Assembly (NCBI GenBank): GCA_017882605.1
Contig: JADGPE010000012.1
Location: 1 to 38,692 of the forward strand
Length of the DNA stretch: 38,692 nt
From: Thermoleophilia bacterium
Lineage (GTDB): Bacteria > Actinomycetota > Thermoleophilia > Gaiellales > Gaiellaceae
Direction of reading: 5' to 3'
This document shows, piece after piece, positions 21,688 to 30,968 of this stretch (positions within the stretch are counted from its first letter, which is position 1; each line of letters begins with the position of its first letter). The position numbers and the translations under genes were made by a program. The notes beneath the pieces are model-generated. The model had not been told where the DNA came from. It saw nothing but the letters and a program-made list of their open reading frames with translations, and ran no database searches.

Positions 21688-22765
21688 TTCGTGTAGTCCA
21701 TGCAGTTCTTCTGGCCGTTGCCGCAGTCAGCGATCGGCGTCTTCCAGAAATGGATCTGCTTGAAGTACTTGAGCGGCGCGTTGGCGTGGTACTGGGCGCA
21801 CGACCCCTTGGACAGCTTGTCCATGATCGCGCAGGCCTTCGAGTTGACGGGAGTCTCGCCGAAGAAGATGGCCTGTTGGGCCTGCACCTTTGGAGTCGAG
21901 ATCCACGAAAGCCACTTCATCGCGCAGTCGAGGTTCTTGGTGTGCGACGACACCATCCAGGTGTCGAGCCATCCCGTAGCACCTTCCTTGGGCACGAGAT
22001 CCTTGACGGGCGCCTTGTCGGCAACGAGCGTGTTGGTCTGGTACGGCCAGGAAGCGCCGATCACGACGTTGCCGTTCTTGAAGTCGCTGATCTCCTGACC
22101 CGCGGTCGCCCAGTACTTCTTGATCAACGGCTTCTGCTTCTTCAGCAGGTTGATCGTCGCGTTGAACTGGGTGGAGTTCAGCTCGTACGGATCCTTGATC
22201 CCAAGCGAAGGCTGCGTCTTCATCAGGTACAGCGCAGCGTCGGCGATCTGGATCGGGTTGTCGGGCACGGTGACCTTGCCCTTGTACTTCGGGCTGTAGA
22301 TCGCGGCCCACGATGTCGGCGCGGGGGAGACCTTCTTCGTGTTGTAGAGCAGCGTGTTCGGTCCCCACTGCAATGAGATGCCGTAGTGCTTGCCTCCGAC
22401 CGTGTTGTTCGGCGGCGACTGGAACGTCTTGCCGAAGTTCTTGAAGTCCGGGATCTTGGTCGGGTCGATCGCCTGGACGTCCTTGCCGTAGATCAGGCGC
22501 AGCGACGCGTCACCCGACGCGGAGACCATGTCGTACTGGCTGCCGCCACCGGAGCGCATGAGCGTGACCATCTCGTCAGAGGAGCCCGCATACTTCGCGT
22601 GCACCGTGCAGCCGGTCGACTTCTCGAACGGCTTGACCCACTGCGCCTGGGTGTAGCCCTCCCACGCGATCATGTTCAGGGTGCCGCCGCTCGACTTCGT
22701 GACGCCGGCCGCGGGGAACGCCAGTCCGACCGCCAGGATCGCGACCAACGCCCACATGCGCTTCG

Positions 22766-22769
<4 letters not shown>
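21654..22769 (-). CDS. potD: PotD/PotF-type polyamine-binding protein
   Basis: The 371-residue product has a signal peptide (MTKRMWALVAILAVGLAFPA). The mature type II periplasmic binding protein opens NMIAWEGYTQAQWVKPFEKS and has ASGDASLRLIYGKDVQAID and WGPNTLLYNTKKV, with W and D residues of polyamine-binding proteins. It captures putrescine or spermidine outside. It ends CMDYTKWQSAWTALKG, a usual tail. ATG 22769 has AGGAGG four bases upstream and overlaps potA (ATGA). Its stop is followed by the strong hairpin described separately. Confidence 0.92.
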
Positions 22770-23741
<972 letters not shown>

Positions 23742-23752
<11 letters not shown>

Positions 23753-24995
23753 GAACCTTCTCCAGGATGTCGAGCCCGCGTTCGAGCTCCTCGTCGCCGA
23801 TCGTGAACGGCACGAGGATCCTGATCACGTTGCCGTAGAGCCCGCAGGAGAGCAGCATCAGGCCCTGCTCGCGGGCCGCTGCCGTGATCCGCGCCGTCTC
23901 CTCGCCGGTCTGCTCGGGCAGTTCGATCGCGACCATCGGGCCGAGCCCGCGCACCTCCGAGCCCTCGGGCGCCATCGCTTCGAGCCGCTCACGGAGACGC
24001 GCGCCGATCTGCTCGGCGCGCGGCCGCTGCTGCGCGAGCGCGTCGAGGATCGCTGCGGCCGCGACGCAGGCGAGCGGGTTGCCTCCGAAGGTGCCGCCGA
24101 GACCGCCGGGCGGGACCGCGTCCATCACCTCGGCGCGGCCCGTGACGGCGGCGAGCGGTAGGCCGCCGCCGAGCGTCTTGCCCGAGACGAGCAGGTCGGG
24201 CTCCACGCCGTAGTGGCTGATCGCCCAGACCGGGCCCGTGCGCCCGCAGCCACTTTGCACCTCGTCGTCCACGTAGAGGATCCCGTAGTGGTCGAGGAGC
24301 TCCTGCAGGCGCTTGGGGAAGTCCGGTGTCATCGGGATGAATCCGCCCTCACCCTGCACAGGCTCGAGCACGGCGCACGCGACCGAGTGCGGGTCGACGT
24401 CGCCTTTGAAGAGCCGCTTCAGGCCGTCGATCGCGTCGTCCTCGCTGACGCCACGGAAGGGATATGGCGCGGGCGTCCGGTAGACCTCGGGCGCGAAGGG
24501 CCCGAAGCCCGCTTTGTAGGGGACGACCTTCGACGTCATCGTCATGGAGAGGAGTGTCCGGCCGTGGAAGGCGTTGTCGAACACGACCACGGCGGGGCGG
24601 CCGGTCGCGACGCGGGCGATCTTGACCGCGTTCTCGACCGCCTCCGCACCGCTACTCAGGAGCAGCGACTTCTGCTCGGTTCCCCGGCACGGGGAGAGCT
24701 CGGCGAGCCGCCTGCACACCTCCACGTACGGCTCATACATCCCGACCATGAAGCACTGGTGCATGTAGCGGTCGACCTGAGCATGGACCGCGTCCACCAC
24801 GGCGGGCAGGTTGTGGCCGAGGTTGGCGCAGCCGAGCCCACCGGCAAAGTCGATGTACTCACGTCCTTCGGCGTCCCAGATCCGGGCGCCCTCGGCGCGC
24901 TCGACTACGAGCGCCGGGGTGGAGATCCCGCGCGCCACGTACCGCTCGCGGGCTTCCTGGACGCGCTCGGTTGCGCTGCGTTCCTGCAACGACAC
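23742..24995 (-). CDS. Class III aminotransferase (putrescine or GABA aminotransferase)
   Basis: The 417-residue fold-type I PLP enzyme has PLP lysine 273 in LVSGKTLGGGLP and DDEVQSGCGRTG with the pyridine-binding Asp244. Its GFIPMTPDFPKRLQELLDHY and LEPVQGEGG match the 4-aminobutyrate/putrescine aminotransferase group. It would make 4-aminobutanal from putrescine, or succinate semialdehyde from GABA; the adjacent dehydrogenase suggests the former. The true start is probably GTG 24995: an upstream ATG (25073) would include a -10 box inside the gene. It is the first gene of the operon. Confidence 0.88.
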
Positions 24996-25007
24996 GGCAA
25001 CCGCGAC

Positions 25008-25013
25008 TGTATA
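25008..25013 (-). promoter_or_regulatory. TATACA -10 box of the polyamine operon
   Basis: On the minus strand TATACA ends 12 bases before GTG 24995, implying a leader of about five bases. The position lies just downstream (in transcript sense) of the tRNA-Cys region, so the operon is read away from it. No clear -35 is seen. Confidence 0.4.
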
Positions 25014-25083
25014 CGCGCCATTCAGCCGGCGAAAGCGGATCGCCAGGGGGTAACCCCGGCCGGTCGATACCATTCCGCCCCCT

Positions 25084-25154
25084 GGCGCCTTGGCCGAGTG
25101 GTTAGGCAGCGGCCTGCAAAGCCGTTTACAGCAGTTCGAATCTGCTAGGCGCCT
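25084..25154 (+). tRNA. tRNA-Cys(GCA)
   Basis: A full cloverleaf folds: acceptor GGCGCCT/AGGCGCC, D-stem GCC/GGC with GAGTGGTTA loop, anticodon stem GCGGC/GCCGT around loop CTGCAAA (anticodon GCA), and T-stem AGCAG/CTGCT around TTCGAAT. The discriminator is T, universal for tRNA-Cys. CCA is not encoded (CTCC follows). The convergent TMEM175-like frame ends inside its 3' end. Confidence 0.95.
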
Positions 25155-25426
25155 CTCCAGCTGAAGTCCGGCCGCCGCCCTCCTTCAGTCGGCGCCGCGA
25201 GGAACGTCCGGTCGACCCGGTCGACCTGCTTGAAGAGCGAATGGTGGTTGATCCACATGATCCCGATCGTCAAGAACGAGATCGCGTAGGCCGCATAGGA
25301 CGGCCACAGGTGGAGCAGGCCGGACGTGACCGAGCCGGTCTCCGGTAGCCGGAGCTCGAGGATCAGCAGCGTGGCCGCGATCGCGAAGACACCGTCGCTG
25401 AACGTCTCGAGGCGTTCGGTCTCCAC
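25145..25426 (-). pseudogene. TMEM175-family (DUF1211) channel protein, truncated at tRNA-Cys
   Basis: The 93-residue frame opens VETERLETFSDGVFAIAATL, the TMEM175/DUF1211 signature F-S-D-G-V-F-A-I-A in helix 1, then two more helices (WPSYAAYAISFLTIGIMWIN) and HHSLFKQVDRVDRTFL. Bacterial members have about 200 residues in six helices. This one stops after TM3 with the unrelated tail AAPTEGGRRPDFSWRGA and ends at TAG in the 3' end of tRNA-Cys. The N-terminal half is intact and keeps its promoter (TAAACT seven bases before GTG 25426). A homologous K+ channel would need both halves, so it is probably non-functional. Confidence 0.7.
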
Positions 25427-25433
25427 AGCCGCC

Positions 25434-25443
25434 AGTTTAGGAT
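25434..25443. promoter_or_regulatory. Interlocked divergent -10 boxes
   Basis: AGTTTAGGAT holds TAAACT on the minus strand (25439-25434), seven bases before GTG 25426, and TAGGAT on the plus strand (25438-25443), six bases before ATG 25450. The boxes overlap by two bases, so the two genes cannot fire independently. Confidence 0.55.
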
Positions 25444-25449
25444 CGGTCG

Positions 25450-26595
25450 ATGACGTTTTCAGGAGCGCTGATCCAGAACGCGATCTACATCGCGCAGCAG
25501 CCGCCGGAGTGGCCGATCGCAGCGGCCGACTGGGAGCATGCGGCCGAGGAGAAGCTCGACCCGGGGGCGTTCGGCTACATCGCGGGCGGCGCCGGGGCCG
25601 AATCGACGATGCGCGCGAACCTCGAGGCCTTCGCCCGCTGGCGCATCCGCCCTCGGATGCTGACCGGGAACGTCGTGCGCGACCTCTCGGTCGAGGTGCT
25701 CGGGATGCGGTCGCCCGGACCGTTCTTCCTCGCACCGATCGGGGTGCTTTCGATCGCGCACGAGGACGCGGAGGTGGCGGTCGCACAGGCCTCAGCCGCG
25801 TCCGGCGTGCCGCTGCTGCTCTCGAGCGCGGCGACGCATTCGATCGAAGACGTAGCGGCAACGAACGCTCCCCGGTGGTTCCAGCTCTATTGGGTGAACG
25901 ACCGTGAGATCTGCGCGAGCTTCGTTCGCCGCGCAGAGGAGGCCGGCTACGGCGCGATCGTGGTCACGCTCGACACGCTGACGCTCGGCTGGCGGCCACG
26001 CGACCTGCGCCAGGCGTATCTGCCGTTCATCAAGGGCGAGGGCTGCGGGCAGTACTTCTCCGATCCGGTGTTCCTGTCGCGTCTCGACAAGTCGCCGCAG
26101 GAGGACCTGCTCACAGCCGCCGCGACGATGCTCGCGACCTTCCCGAATCTCGGTCTCACCTGGGACGACCTCGACTGGCTGCGCGGGCAGACGAACCTGC
26201 CGCTGCTCGTCAAGGGTGTGCTCACCGGCGACGACGCGCGGCGGGCGCTCGCGCACGGGATCGACGGCGTCGTGGTCTCGAACCACGGCGGGCGGCAGGT
26301 CGACGGTGCGGTTGCGGCGCTCGACGCACTCGTCGAGGTCCGCGATGCGCTGCCGGAGGCGGTCGTCTTGATGGACGGCGGGATTCGCTGTGCGGCGGAT
26401 GTGCTCAAGGCGATGGCGCTCGGCGCAAACGCCGTGCTGCTCGGTCGGCCCTATGCCTACGCGCTCGCGGTCGGCGGCCGGCGCGGTGTCGAGGAGCTGA
26501 TTCAAAACCTGCTCGCCGAGATCGACCTCAACCTGGCGCTCGCGGGCGGGACGTCGGTCCGCGAGCTCGATCGTTCGTGGCTGACGCGGGCGTAG
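25450..26595 (+). CDS. FMN-dependent 2-hydroxyacid oxidase (lactate 2-monooxygenase-like)
   Basis: The 381-residue TIM-barrel flavoenzyme has FGYIAGGAGAESTMRAN, SSAATHSIEDVAA, QLYWVNDREI, and the active-site VVSNHGGRQVDG with His279, then VLMDGGIRCAADVLKAMALG for FMN phosphate. It oxidises an L-2-hydroxy acid such as lactate. The N-terminus (SGALIQNAIYIAQQP) matches the mycobacterial lactate 2-monooxygenase type rather than glycolate oxidase. The gene is leaderless, with TAGGAT six bases before ATG. The alcohol dehydrogenase gene starts inside its end. Confidence 0.88.
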   Translation: MTFSGALIQNAIYIAQQPPEWPIAAADWEHAAEEKLDPGAFGYIAGGAGAESTMRANLEAFARWRIRPRMLTGNVVRDLSVEVLGMRSPGPFFLAPIGVLSIAHEDAEVAVAQASAASGVPLLLSSAATHSIEDVAATNAPRWFQLYWVNDREICASFVRRAEEAGYGAIVVTLDTLTLGWRPRDLRQAYLPFIKGEGCGQYFSDPVFLSRLDKSPQEDLLTAAATMLATFPNLGLTWDDLDWLRGQTNLPLLVKGVLTGDDARRALAHGIDGVVVSNHGGRQVDGAVAALDALVEVRDALPEAVVLMDGGIRCAADVLKAMALGANAVLLGRPYAYALAVGGRRGVEELIQNLLAEIDLNLALAGGTSVRELDRSWLTRA

Positions 26596-27602
26596 TCCTC
26601 AGCAGGCCCGGCTGCATCGCGCTCGAGGAGATTCGCGTCGAGCCCCCGGGGCCGGGTGAGGTGCTCGTCCGCATCGAGGCGACCGGTGTGTGCCACAGCG
26701 ACCTGCACGTGATCGAGGAGAACGGCTGGGGCCATCCGTTCCCAGTGCTGCTGGGCCATGAAGGGGCCGGCACCGTCGAAGCTATCGGTGACGGCGTCGA
26801 CGGGCTGGCGGCCGGGGACCGGGTCGTGCTCGGCTGGAAGGCTGCGTGCGGCACCTGTTCGAAGTGCCGCGAGGGGCAGCCGCGTCAATGCAGGAAGCCG
26901 CCTGCGGCGCCCGGCCGGCTGTTTCGAGGCGAGGACGAGCTGACGCCGGTGTTGCGAACCGGGACGTTCGCAACGCGCACCGTCGTCCCGGCCGTGGCGG
27001 CGGCGAAGGTGCCGCGCGAGCTGCCCGTCGAACAGGCCTGCCTGATCGGGTGCGCCGTCGCGACCGGCGTGATGTCCGTGCTCGAGACCGCGAAGGTGTG
27101 GGCCGGAGCACGGGTCGCCGTCATCGGCTGCGGCGCGGTCGGCCTGTCGGCGATCCAGGGAGCGCGAATTGCCGGCGCCTCCGAGATCCGCGCGATCGAC
27201 GTCGACCCGCGCAAGGCCGAGCAGGCGCGGCGGTACGGCGCGACGCACACGGAGCCCGGGCCGGTCGACTTCGTCTTCGACGTCGTCGGCCGCCGTGCGA
27301 CGTTCGAAGAGGCGCTCCGGATGATCGCCACGAACGGCACGGTCGTCCTCATCGGGCTCTCGCCTTCGGGCGAGAAGGCCGAAGTCGACCTGCCGGCCCT
27401 CTTCGGGCGACGTGCGCGAATTCTCGTCTCCCACGGGGGCGATCACCTGCCCGGTGACTTCCCACGGCTCGCGCAATGGGCGATCGACGGACAACTCGAC
27501 CTCGCCGCCATGGTCACGCGCACGGCGCCTCTGGCCGACTGGTCGGCTGCCTTCGACGCGATGCGGGCCGGTGACGTGATCAGGACAGTGTTGCTCCCAT
27601 GA
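26577..27602 (+). CDS. Zinc-dependent alcohol dehydrogenase
   Basis: The 341-residue MDR dehydrogenase has catalytic-zinc Cys39 (GVCHSD), His61-Glu62 (GHEGAG), and a structural-zinc loop CGTCSKCREGQPRQC (C-x2-C-x2-C-x7-C). The Rossmann motif is VIGCGAVGLSAIQG. It resembles the formaldehyde/mycothiol-dependent dehydrogenase branch, though the cofactor thiol is not certain. It starts at GTG 26577, overlapping the oxidase by 19 bases, so the pair is co-transcribed and may act on related hydroxy/carbonyl substrates. Confidence 0.88.
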   Translation: MADAGVVLSRPGCIALEEIRVEPPGPGEVLVRIEATGVCHSDLHVIEENGWGHPFPVLLGHEGAGTVEAIGDGVDGLAAGDRVVLGWKAACGTCSKCREGQPRQCRKPPAAPGRLFRGEDELTPVLRTGTFATRTVVPAVAAAKVPRELPVEQACLIGCAVATGVMSVLETAKVWAGARVAVIGCGAVGLSAIQGARIAGASEIRAIDVDPRKAEQARRYGATHTEPGPVDFVFDVVGRRATFEEALRMIATNGTVVLIGLSPSGEKAEVDLPALFGRRARILVSHGGDHLPGDFPRLAQWAIDGQLDLAAMVTRTAPLADWSAAFDAMRAGDVIRTVLLP

Positions 27603-27666
27603 GGTCGCTCGACGCCCTTCGCGCCGCGCCGTCGACGTGCATGACGCTGCGAGGTGGCGTAGCAGA

Positions 27667-27688
27667 GGGTCGGTGACCCGAATAGGAT
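27667..27688 (+). promoter_or_regulatory. Leaderless promoter with upstream inverted repeat
   Basis: TAGGAT (27683-27688) ends six bases before GTG 27695. Just before it GGGTC-GGT-GACCC (27667-27679) is a 5-bp inverted repeat that could be an operator for the acyl-CoA dehydrogenase gene. The remaining gap after 27602 shows nothing else. Confidence 0.5.
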
Positions 27689-27694
27689 CGAGCC

Positions 27695-28843
27695 GTGGAA
27701 CTTCGCGACACCCCGCAGGAGGCGGCCTTTCGCCAGGAGGTGCGCAACTTCATCGCGCAGAACCTGCCGTCGAGCTCGAAAGCGCGTGGTGCCCGGCGGT
27801 TCGAGGACGCAGACCGCGACTGGAGCCGCAAGCTCGGTGAGGCCGGCTACGCCGGGCTCACCTGGCCGAAGGAGTACGGCGGCGCCGGCGCGCCGTACAG
27901 CCACCAGGCGATCTTCCTCGAGGAGCTGGCGCGGGCCGAGGCTCCTTCGCATCTCGGCGTGATCGGTCTCGGCATGGCGGGGCCGACGATCATGGCGTGG
28001 GGCAGCCCCGAGCAGAAGGAGCGGTACCTCTCGAAGATCCTGACGGCGGACGAGATCTGGTGCCAGGGCTTCTCCGAGCCCGACGCCGGCAGCGACCTCG
28101 CAGCGTCGCGCACACGGATCGACGACCAGGGCGACCACTTCCTCGTCAACGGCCAGAAGGTGTGGTCGTCGTTCGCCCACATCGCCGACTTCTGCATCAT
28201 CGTCGGTCTGGGACTACCCGACGAACCGCGGTACAAGAACCTGACGTACGTGATCATCGACATGCATGCGCCCGGTGTCGAAGTGCGGCCGCTCGTTCAA
28301 ATCACCGGCCATCCGGAGTTCAACGAGATCTTCTTCACGGACGTCAAGGTGCCGAAGGAGAACCTGCTCGGTACCGTCGGCGAAGGTTGGCAGGTGGCGA
28401 TGACGACGCTGTTGCACGAGCGCGGGACGCTCGGCTTCGCGCTCTCCGCCACGCTTGACGTTGCAGTACGGAAGCTGATCGCGCTCGCGCAAGAGCGGAA
28501 CGTGACCGATCCGATTCTTCGCGACCGCATCGCGCGGGAATGGATCGAGTTGCAGGCGCTCAAGTACACGAATTACCGCTCGCTGACGACGCTGACCAAG
28601 ACCGGCATCCCGGGCCCCGAGGGCTCTGCGTCCAAGCTCGTCTGGTCCGAGAACAACCAACGGCTCACGAAGCTCGCCCTGGAGATCCTCGGCTCGCACG
28701 CGCAATTGACCGACGGAAGCGGCGACGGGTACTGGCAGTATCAGCAGCTTCGTTCGCGCGGCAACACGATCGAGGCCGGCACGAGCGAGATCCTCCGCAA
28801 CATTGTCGCCGAGCGCGTGCTCGGCCTGCCAAGGAGCCGGTGA
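27695..28843 (+). CDS. Acyl-CoA dehydrogenase, large subunit type
   Basis: The 382-residue flavoprotein has the full acyl-CoA dehydrogenase fold: helical N-terminal (RQEVRNFIAQNLPSSSKA), WCQGFSEPDAGSDLAASRTR in the FAD/substrate beta domain, a middle barrel (VWSSFAHIADFCIIVGLGLP), and a C-terminal helical domain ending GNTIEAGTSEILRNIVAERV. It begins beta-oxidation of an acyl-CoA. Its stop shares bases with the next gene (TGATG), a much shorter relative. The layout resembles alpha2-beta2 dehydrogenases of steroid side-chain degradation, in which one subunit is short. Confidence 0.9.
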   Translation: MELRDTPQEAAFRQEVRNFIAQNLPSSSKARGARRFEDADRDWSRKLGEAGYAGLTWPKEYGGAGAPYSHQAIFLEELARAEAPSHLGVIGLGMAGPTIMAWGSPEQKERYLSKILTADEIWCQGFSEPDAGSDLAASRTRIDDQGDHFLVNGQKVWSSFAHIADFCIIVGLGLPDEPRYKNLTYVIIDMHAPGVEVRPLVQITGHPEFNEIFFTDVKVPKENLLGTVGEGWQVAMTTLLHERGTLGFALSATLDVAVRKLIALAQERNVTDPILRDRIAREWIELQALKYTNYRSLTTLTKTGIPGPEGSASKLVWSENNQRLTKLALEILGSHAQLTDGSGDGYWQYQQLRSRGNTIEAGTSEILRNIVAERVLGLPRSR

Positions 28844-29691
28844 TGGATTTCTCGTTCACGTCGGAGCAGGACGACCTCCGCCGCGAAGCGCGCTCGTTTC
28901 TGGAGGCGAACCCGTCGCCGTCGATGGAGCAGCTCGCCGAGCTCGGATGGGTCGGGATCCTGCAAGGAGGGGACTTCACGTTTCTCGACGCTGCGGTGCT
29001 CTTCGAAGAGCTCGGGCGCGCGCTCTACGACGGGCCGTACGCATTGAACGAGATCGCGGGGCAGCCGGGCGACGACGTTTGGTCGATCGAGATCGACGGG
29101 CTGGTCCCGCACATGGATCAGGTCAGCCGGGTGCTCACGCCCGACATGCGCGGGTCGAGCGCGCATGGCGACTCGCTCACGACCGTCGATGAGACGCTCG
29201 GCCTCGGTCGGCTCGCGTCGAACGATGCGGTGGCCGCGCACGGCGAGTGGGTCGACGTCGAACGGCGGCTGCTCGCGGCGCTCGCGCTGGAAGCCGTCGG
29301 CATCGGCGCGAAGGCGATCGAGCTTGCTCTGGCCTACGTCTCCGACCGCGAGCAGTTCGGAAAGAAGATCGGCTCGTACCAGGCGATCTCGCATTCGCTC
29401 GTCGACGGCTACGTCGCAGTCGAGCTCTCCCGTTCGCTCGCGTACTGGGCCGCGTGGTGCGTCGCCGAGGACGACGAGCAGGTCGGCCTGGCAGTTGCCG
29501 CGGCGAAGTCCCAGGCCGCCGAAGCCGCCGTGCTCGCGTGCGAGAAGTCGATCCAGGCCCACGGCGGGATCGGCTTCACGTGGGAGCATCCGCTACATCG
29601 CTACTACAAGCGGGCGCTGTGGCTGGAAGGCGCGCTCGGGTACGGTCGCGAGCACCGCGCGGAGATCGCTGCATCGCTTCTGTCCTCGTAA
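28843..29691 (+). CDS. Acyl-CoA dehydrogenase, short partner subunit
   Basis: The 282-residue product is about 100 residues shorter than a normal acyl-CoA dehydrogenase. An N-terminal helical part (MDFSFTSEQDDLRREARSFL) and a C-terminal helical domain (ALEAVGIGAKAIELALAYVS, QAHGGIGFTWEHPLHRYYKR) are linked by a reduced middle domain. Such subunits help hold FAD and substrate in heterotetrameric enzymes and often lack their own catalytic base. It overlaps the large subunit by one base, so both should be made together. Confidence 0.85.
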   Translation: MDFSFTSEQDDLRREARSFLEANPSPSMEQLAELGWVGILQGGDFTFLDAAVLFEELGRALYDGPYALNEIAGQPGDDVWSIEIDGLVPHMDQVSRVLTPDMRGSSAHGDSLTTVDETLGLGRLASNDAVAAHGEWVDVERRLLAALALEAVGIGAKAIELALAYVSDREQFGKKIGSYQAISHSLVDGYVAVELSRSLAYWAAWCVAEDDEQVGLAVAAAKSQAAEAAVLACEKSIQAHGGIGFTWEHPLHRYYKRALWLEGALGYGREHRAEIAASLLSS

Positions 29692-30404
29692 CCGGCGCGT
29701 CGACGGGCATCGGCGAGGCAACCGCGGCTCGCCTGCGCGACGCCGGGTGGACGGTCTTCGCGTCCGTCCGGCAACAGGGCGACGCCCCTGAAGGAACGAC
29801 TGAGCTGGTGTTCGACGTCACCGACGCCGCCGCCGTGGCGCGTTCGGCGGCGCAGATCGACTCCCTTGACGCGACAGTTCGACGTCAACGTCGTCGGGCA
29901 GCTGCGCGTCCTGCAGGCGTTCCTGCCGGCTCTGCGGCGGTCGCGCGGTCGCGTGGTCGCGTGGTGCTGATGGGCTCGATCGGCGGACGCTCGGCACTCC
30001 CGTTTCTGGGCGCCTACGCGATGTCGAAGTTCGCGCTGGAGGCGATGGCCGACGCCCTGCGCGTTGAGCTTGCACCGTTCGGAATGCACGTTGCGATCAT
30101 CGAGCCCGGGACGATCGCCACTCCGATCTGGTCGAAGCCGCAGCGCACGGTTGACGAGTCGCCTCCGGAGGCGACCGAGCTGTACGGCGAGCGCGTGGCG
30201 AAGTTCCGCGCGCTCGCTGCTGCGCGCGCTTCCGCCGCTGTGCCCGCGGACGAGGTCGCCAAGGCGGTCGAGCACGCGCTCACCTCGCCCAAGCCGAAGA
30301 CGCGCTATCTCGTCGGCCCGGACGCGAAGCGTCGTGCCCGCGTCCAGAAGCTGCCGGACCGGCTGCGCGACCGGATGCTCACACGCTTCCTCTTCGGCTC
30401 GTGA
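29673..30404 (+). pseudogene. Short-chain dehydrogenase with compensated frameshifts
   Basis: The frame contains intact SDR ends: VLVTGASTGIGEATAARLRD at the start, and SIGGRSALPFLGAYAMSKFA with Tyr-x-x-x-Lys later. Between about 29863 and 29950 the sequence is protein-like only in another frame (PLTRQFDVNVVGQLRVLQAF), and the N-N-A-G region expected before it is missing. A triplicated 8-mer (29941-29964) restores the frame. No ATG/GTG/TTG fits the start; ATC 29673 sits where homologs begin. The gene overlaps the previous stop by 19 bases. It is either a pseudogene or an assembly artefact. Confidence 0.65.
29941..29964 (+). repeat. Tandem 8-mer TCGCGYGG x3
   Basis: TCGCGCGG, TCGCGTGG and TCGCGTGG follow each other. 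One copy is an insertion relative to a normal SDR frame. Replication slippage or a sequencing error would create it. Confidence 0.8.
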
Positions 30405-30492
30405 AGGCGCTCAACCTGACCGTCCGCCCTCTGGCCGGAGCCGATCACGTAAGACCCCGCACCCTTCGGACACGCCTTGCTGAGACCAGTCC

Positions 30493-30505
30493 GGTGTCAG
30501 CCACC
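30493..30505. repeat. Degenerate GGTGTCAGCCACC palindrome
   Basis: One base differs from the 13-bp unit at 11713 and 17167. It is in the 168-base gap between the SDR relic and the cupin gene. The same gap has a GTG-started frame (30401-30514) overlapping the SDR stop in GTGA, with no recognisable product. Confidence 0.6.
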
Positions 30506-30559
30506 GTCGTGTGAAGGTGACGGGAAGGACTAGGCCTTTCGCGCCGGTGACTCCGTCCA

Positions 30560-30565
30560 TAGGAT
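30560..30565 (+). promoter_or_regulatory. TAGGAT -10 box of a leaderless gene (cupin operon)
   Basis: TAGGAT ends seven bases before ATG 30573, with no ribosome site between. It would drive the five-gene set 30573-34870. Confidence 0.6.
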
Positions 30566-30572
30566 CACGGCC

Positions 30573-30968
30573 ATGAGCTACTCGATCTCCTCACTGGACG
30601 AGCTCGGCCACGGCTACGGGTTCCGCAAGGTTCGCGGAGCTCTCGGTGTCACTGCGTTCGGCGTCAACGCGCTTCTCTTCCCACCCGGCTACGAAGGGCC
30701 GAACCACTACCACGACCGGCAGGACGAGCTCTACTTCGTCCACCGCGGCACCGCGACGTTTTCGTTCGACGGCGACGAGCACGAGGTGGCCGAGGGCGGC
30801 ATCGTCCACGTCGAGTCGACGACCCACCGGATGATTGCGAACCGCGGCGCTGACGATCTCGTCCTCTTCATCGTCGGCGGCAAGGGCGGCTACGTCGAAC
30901 GAGACGGTCAGCTCGTCAGCGACGAGGACCTCGCAAAACGGCAAGCGATCAAGGAGATGGAGCGGTGA
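30573..30968 (+). CDS. Cupin-domain protein
   Basis: The 131-residue single cupin has motif 1 HYHDRQDELYFVHRGTATF (two His, Glu) and motif 2 GGIVHVESTTHRMIANRG (His). It binds one metal and may be a dioxygenase, isomerase or sensor; no active site beyond the metal is specific. It is first in an operon whose other genes activate and oxidise acyl-CoA. Its stop overlaps the CoA ligase GTG by four bases. A leaderless start is supported by the -10 box. Confidence 0.87.
   Translation: MSYSISSLDELGHGYGFRKVRGALGVTAFGVNALLFPPGYEGPNHYHDRQDELYFVHRGTATFSFDGDEHEVAEGGIVHVESTTHRMIANRGADDLVLFIVGGKGGYVERDGQLVSDEDLAKRQAIKEMER

Noticed and set aside
30401-30514. GTG frame of 37 codons overlapping the SDR relic stop
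   Set aside because: The GTGA overlap is typical here, but the product has no recognisable feature and contains the degenerate palindrome, so it is more likely spacer.
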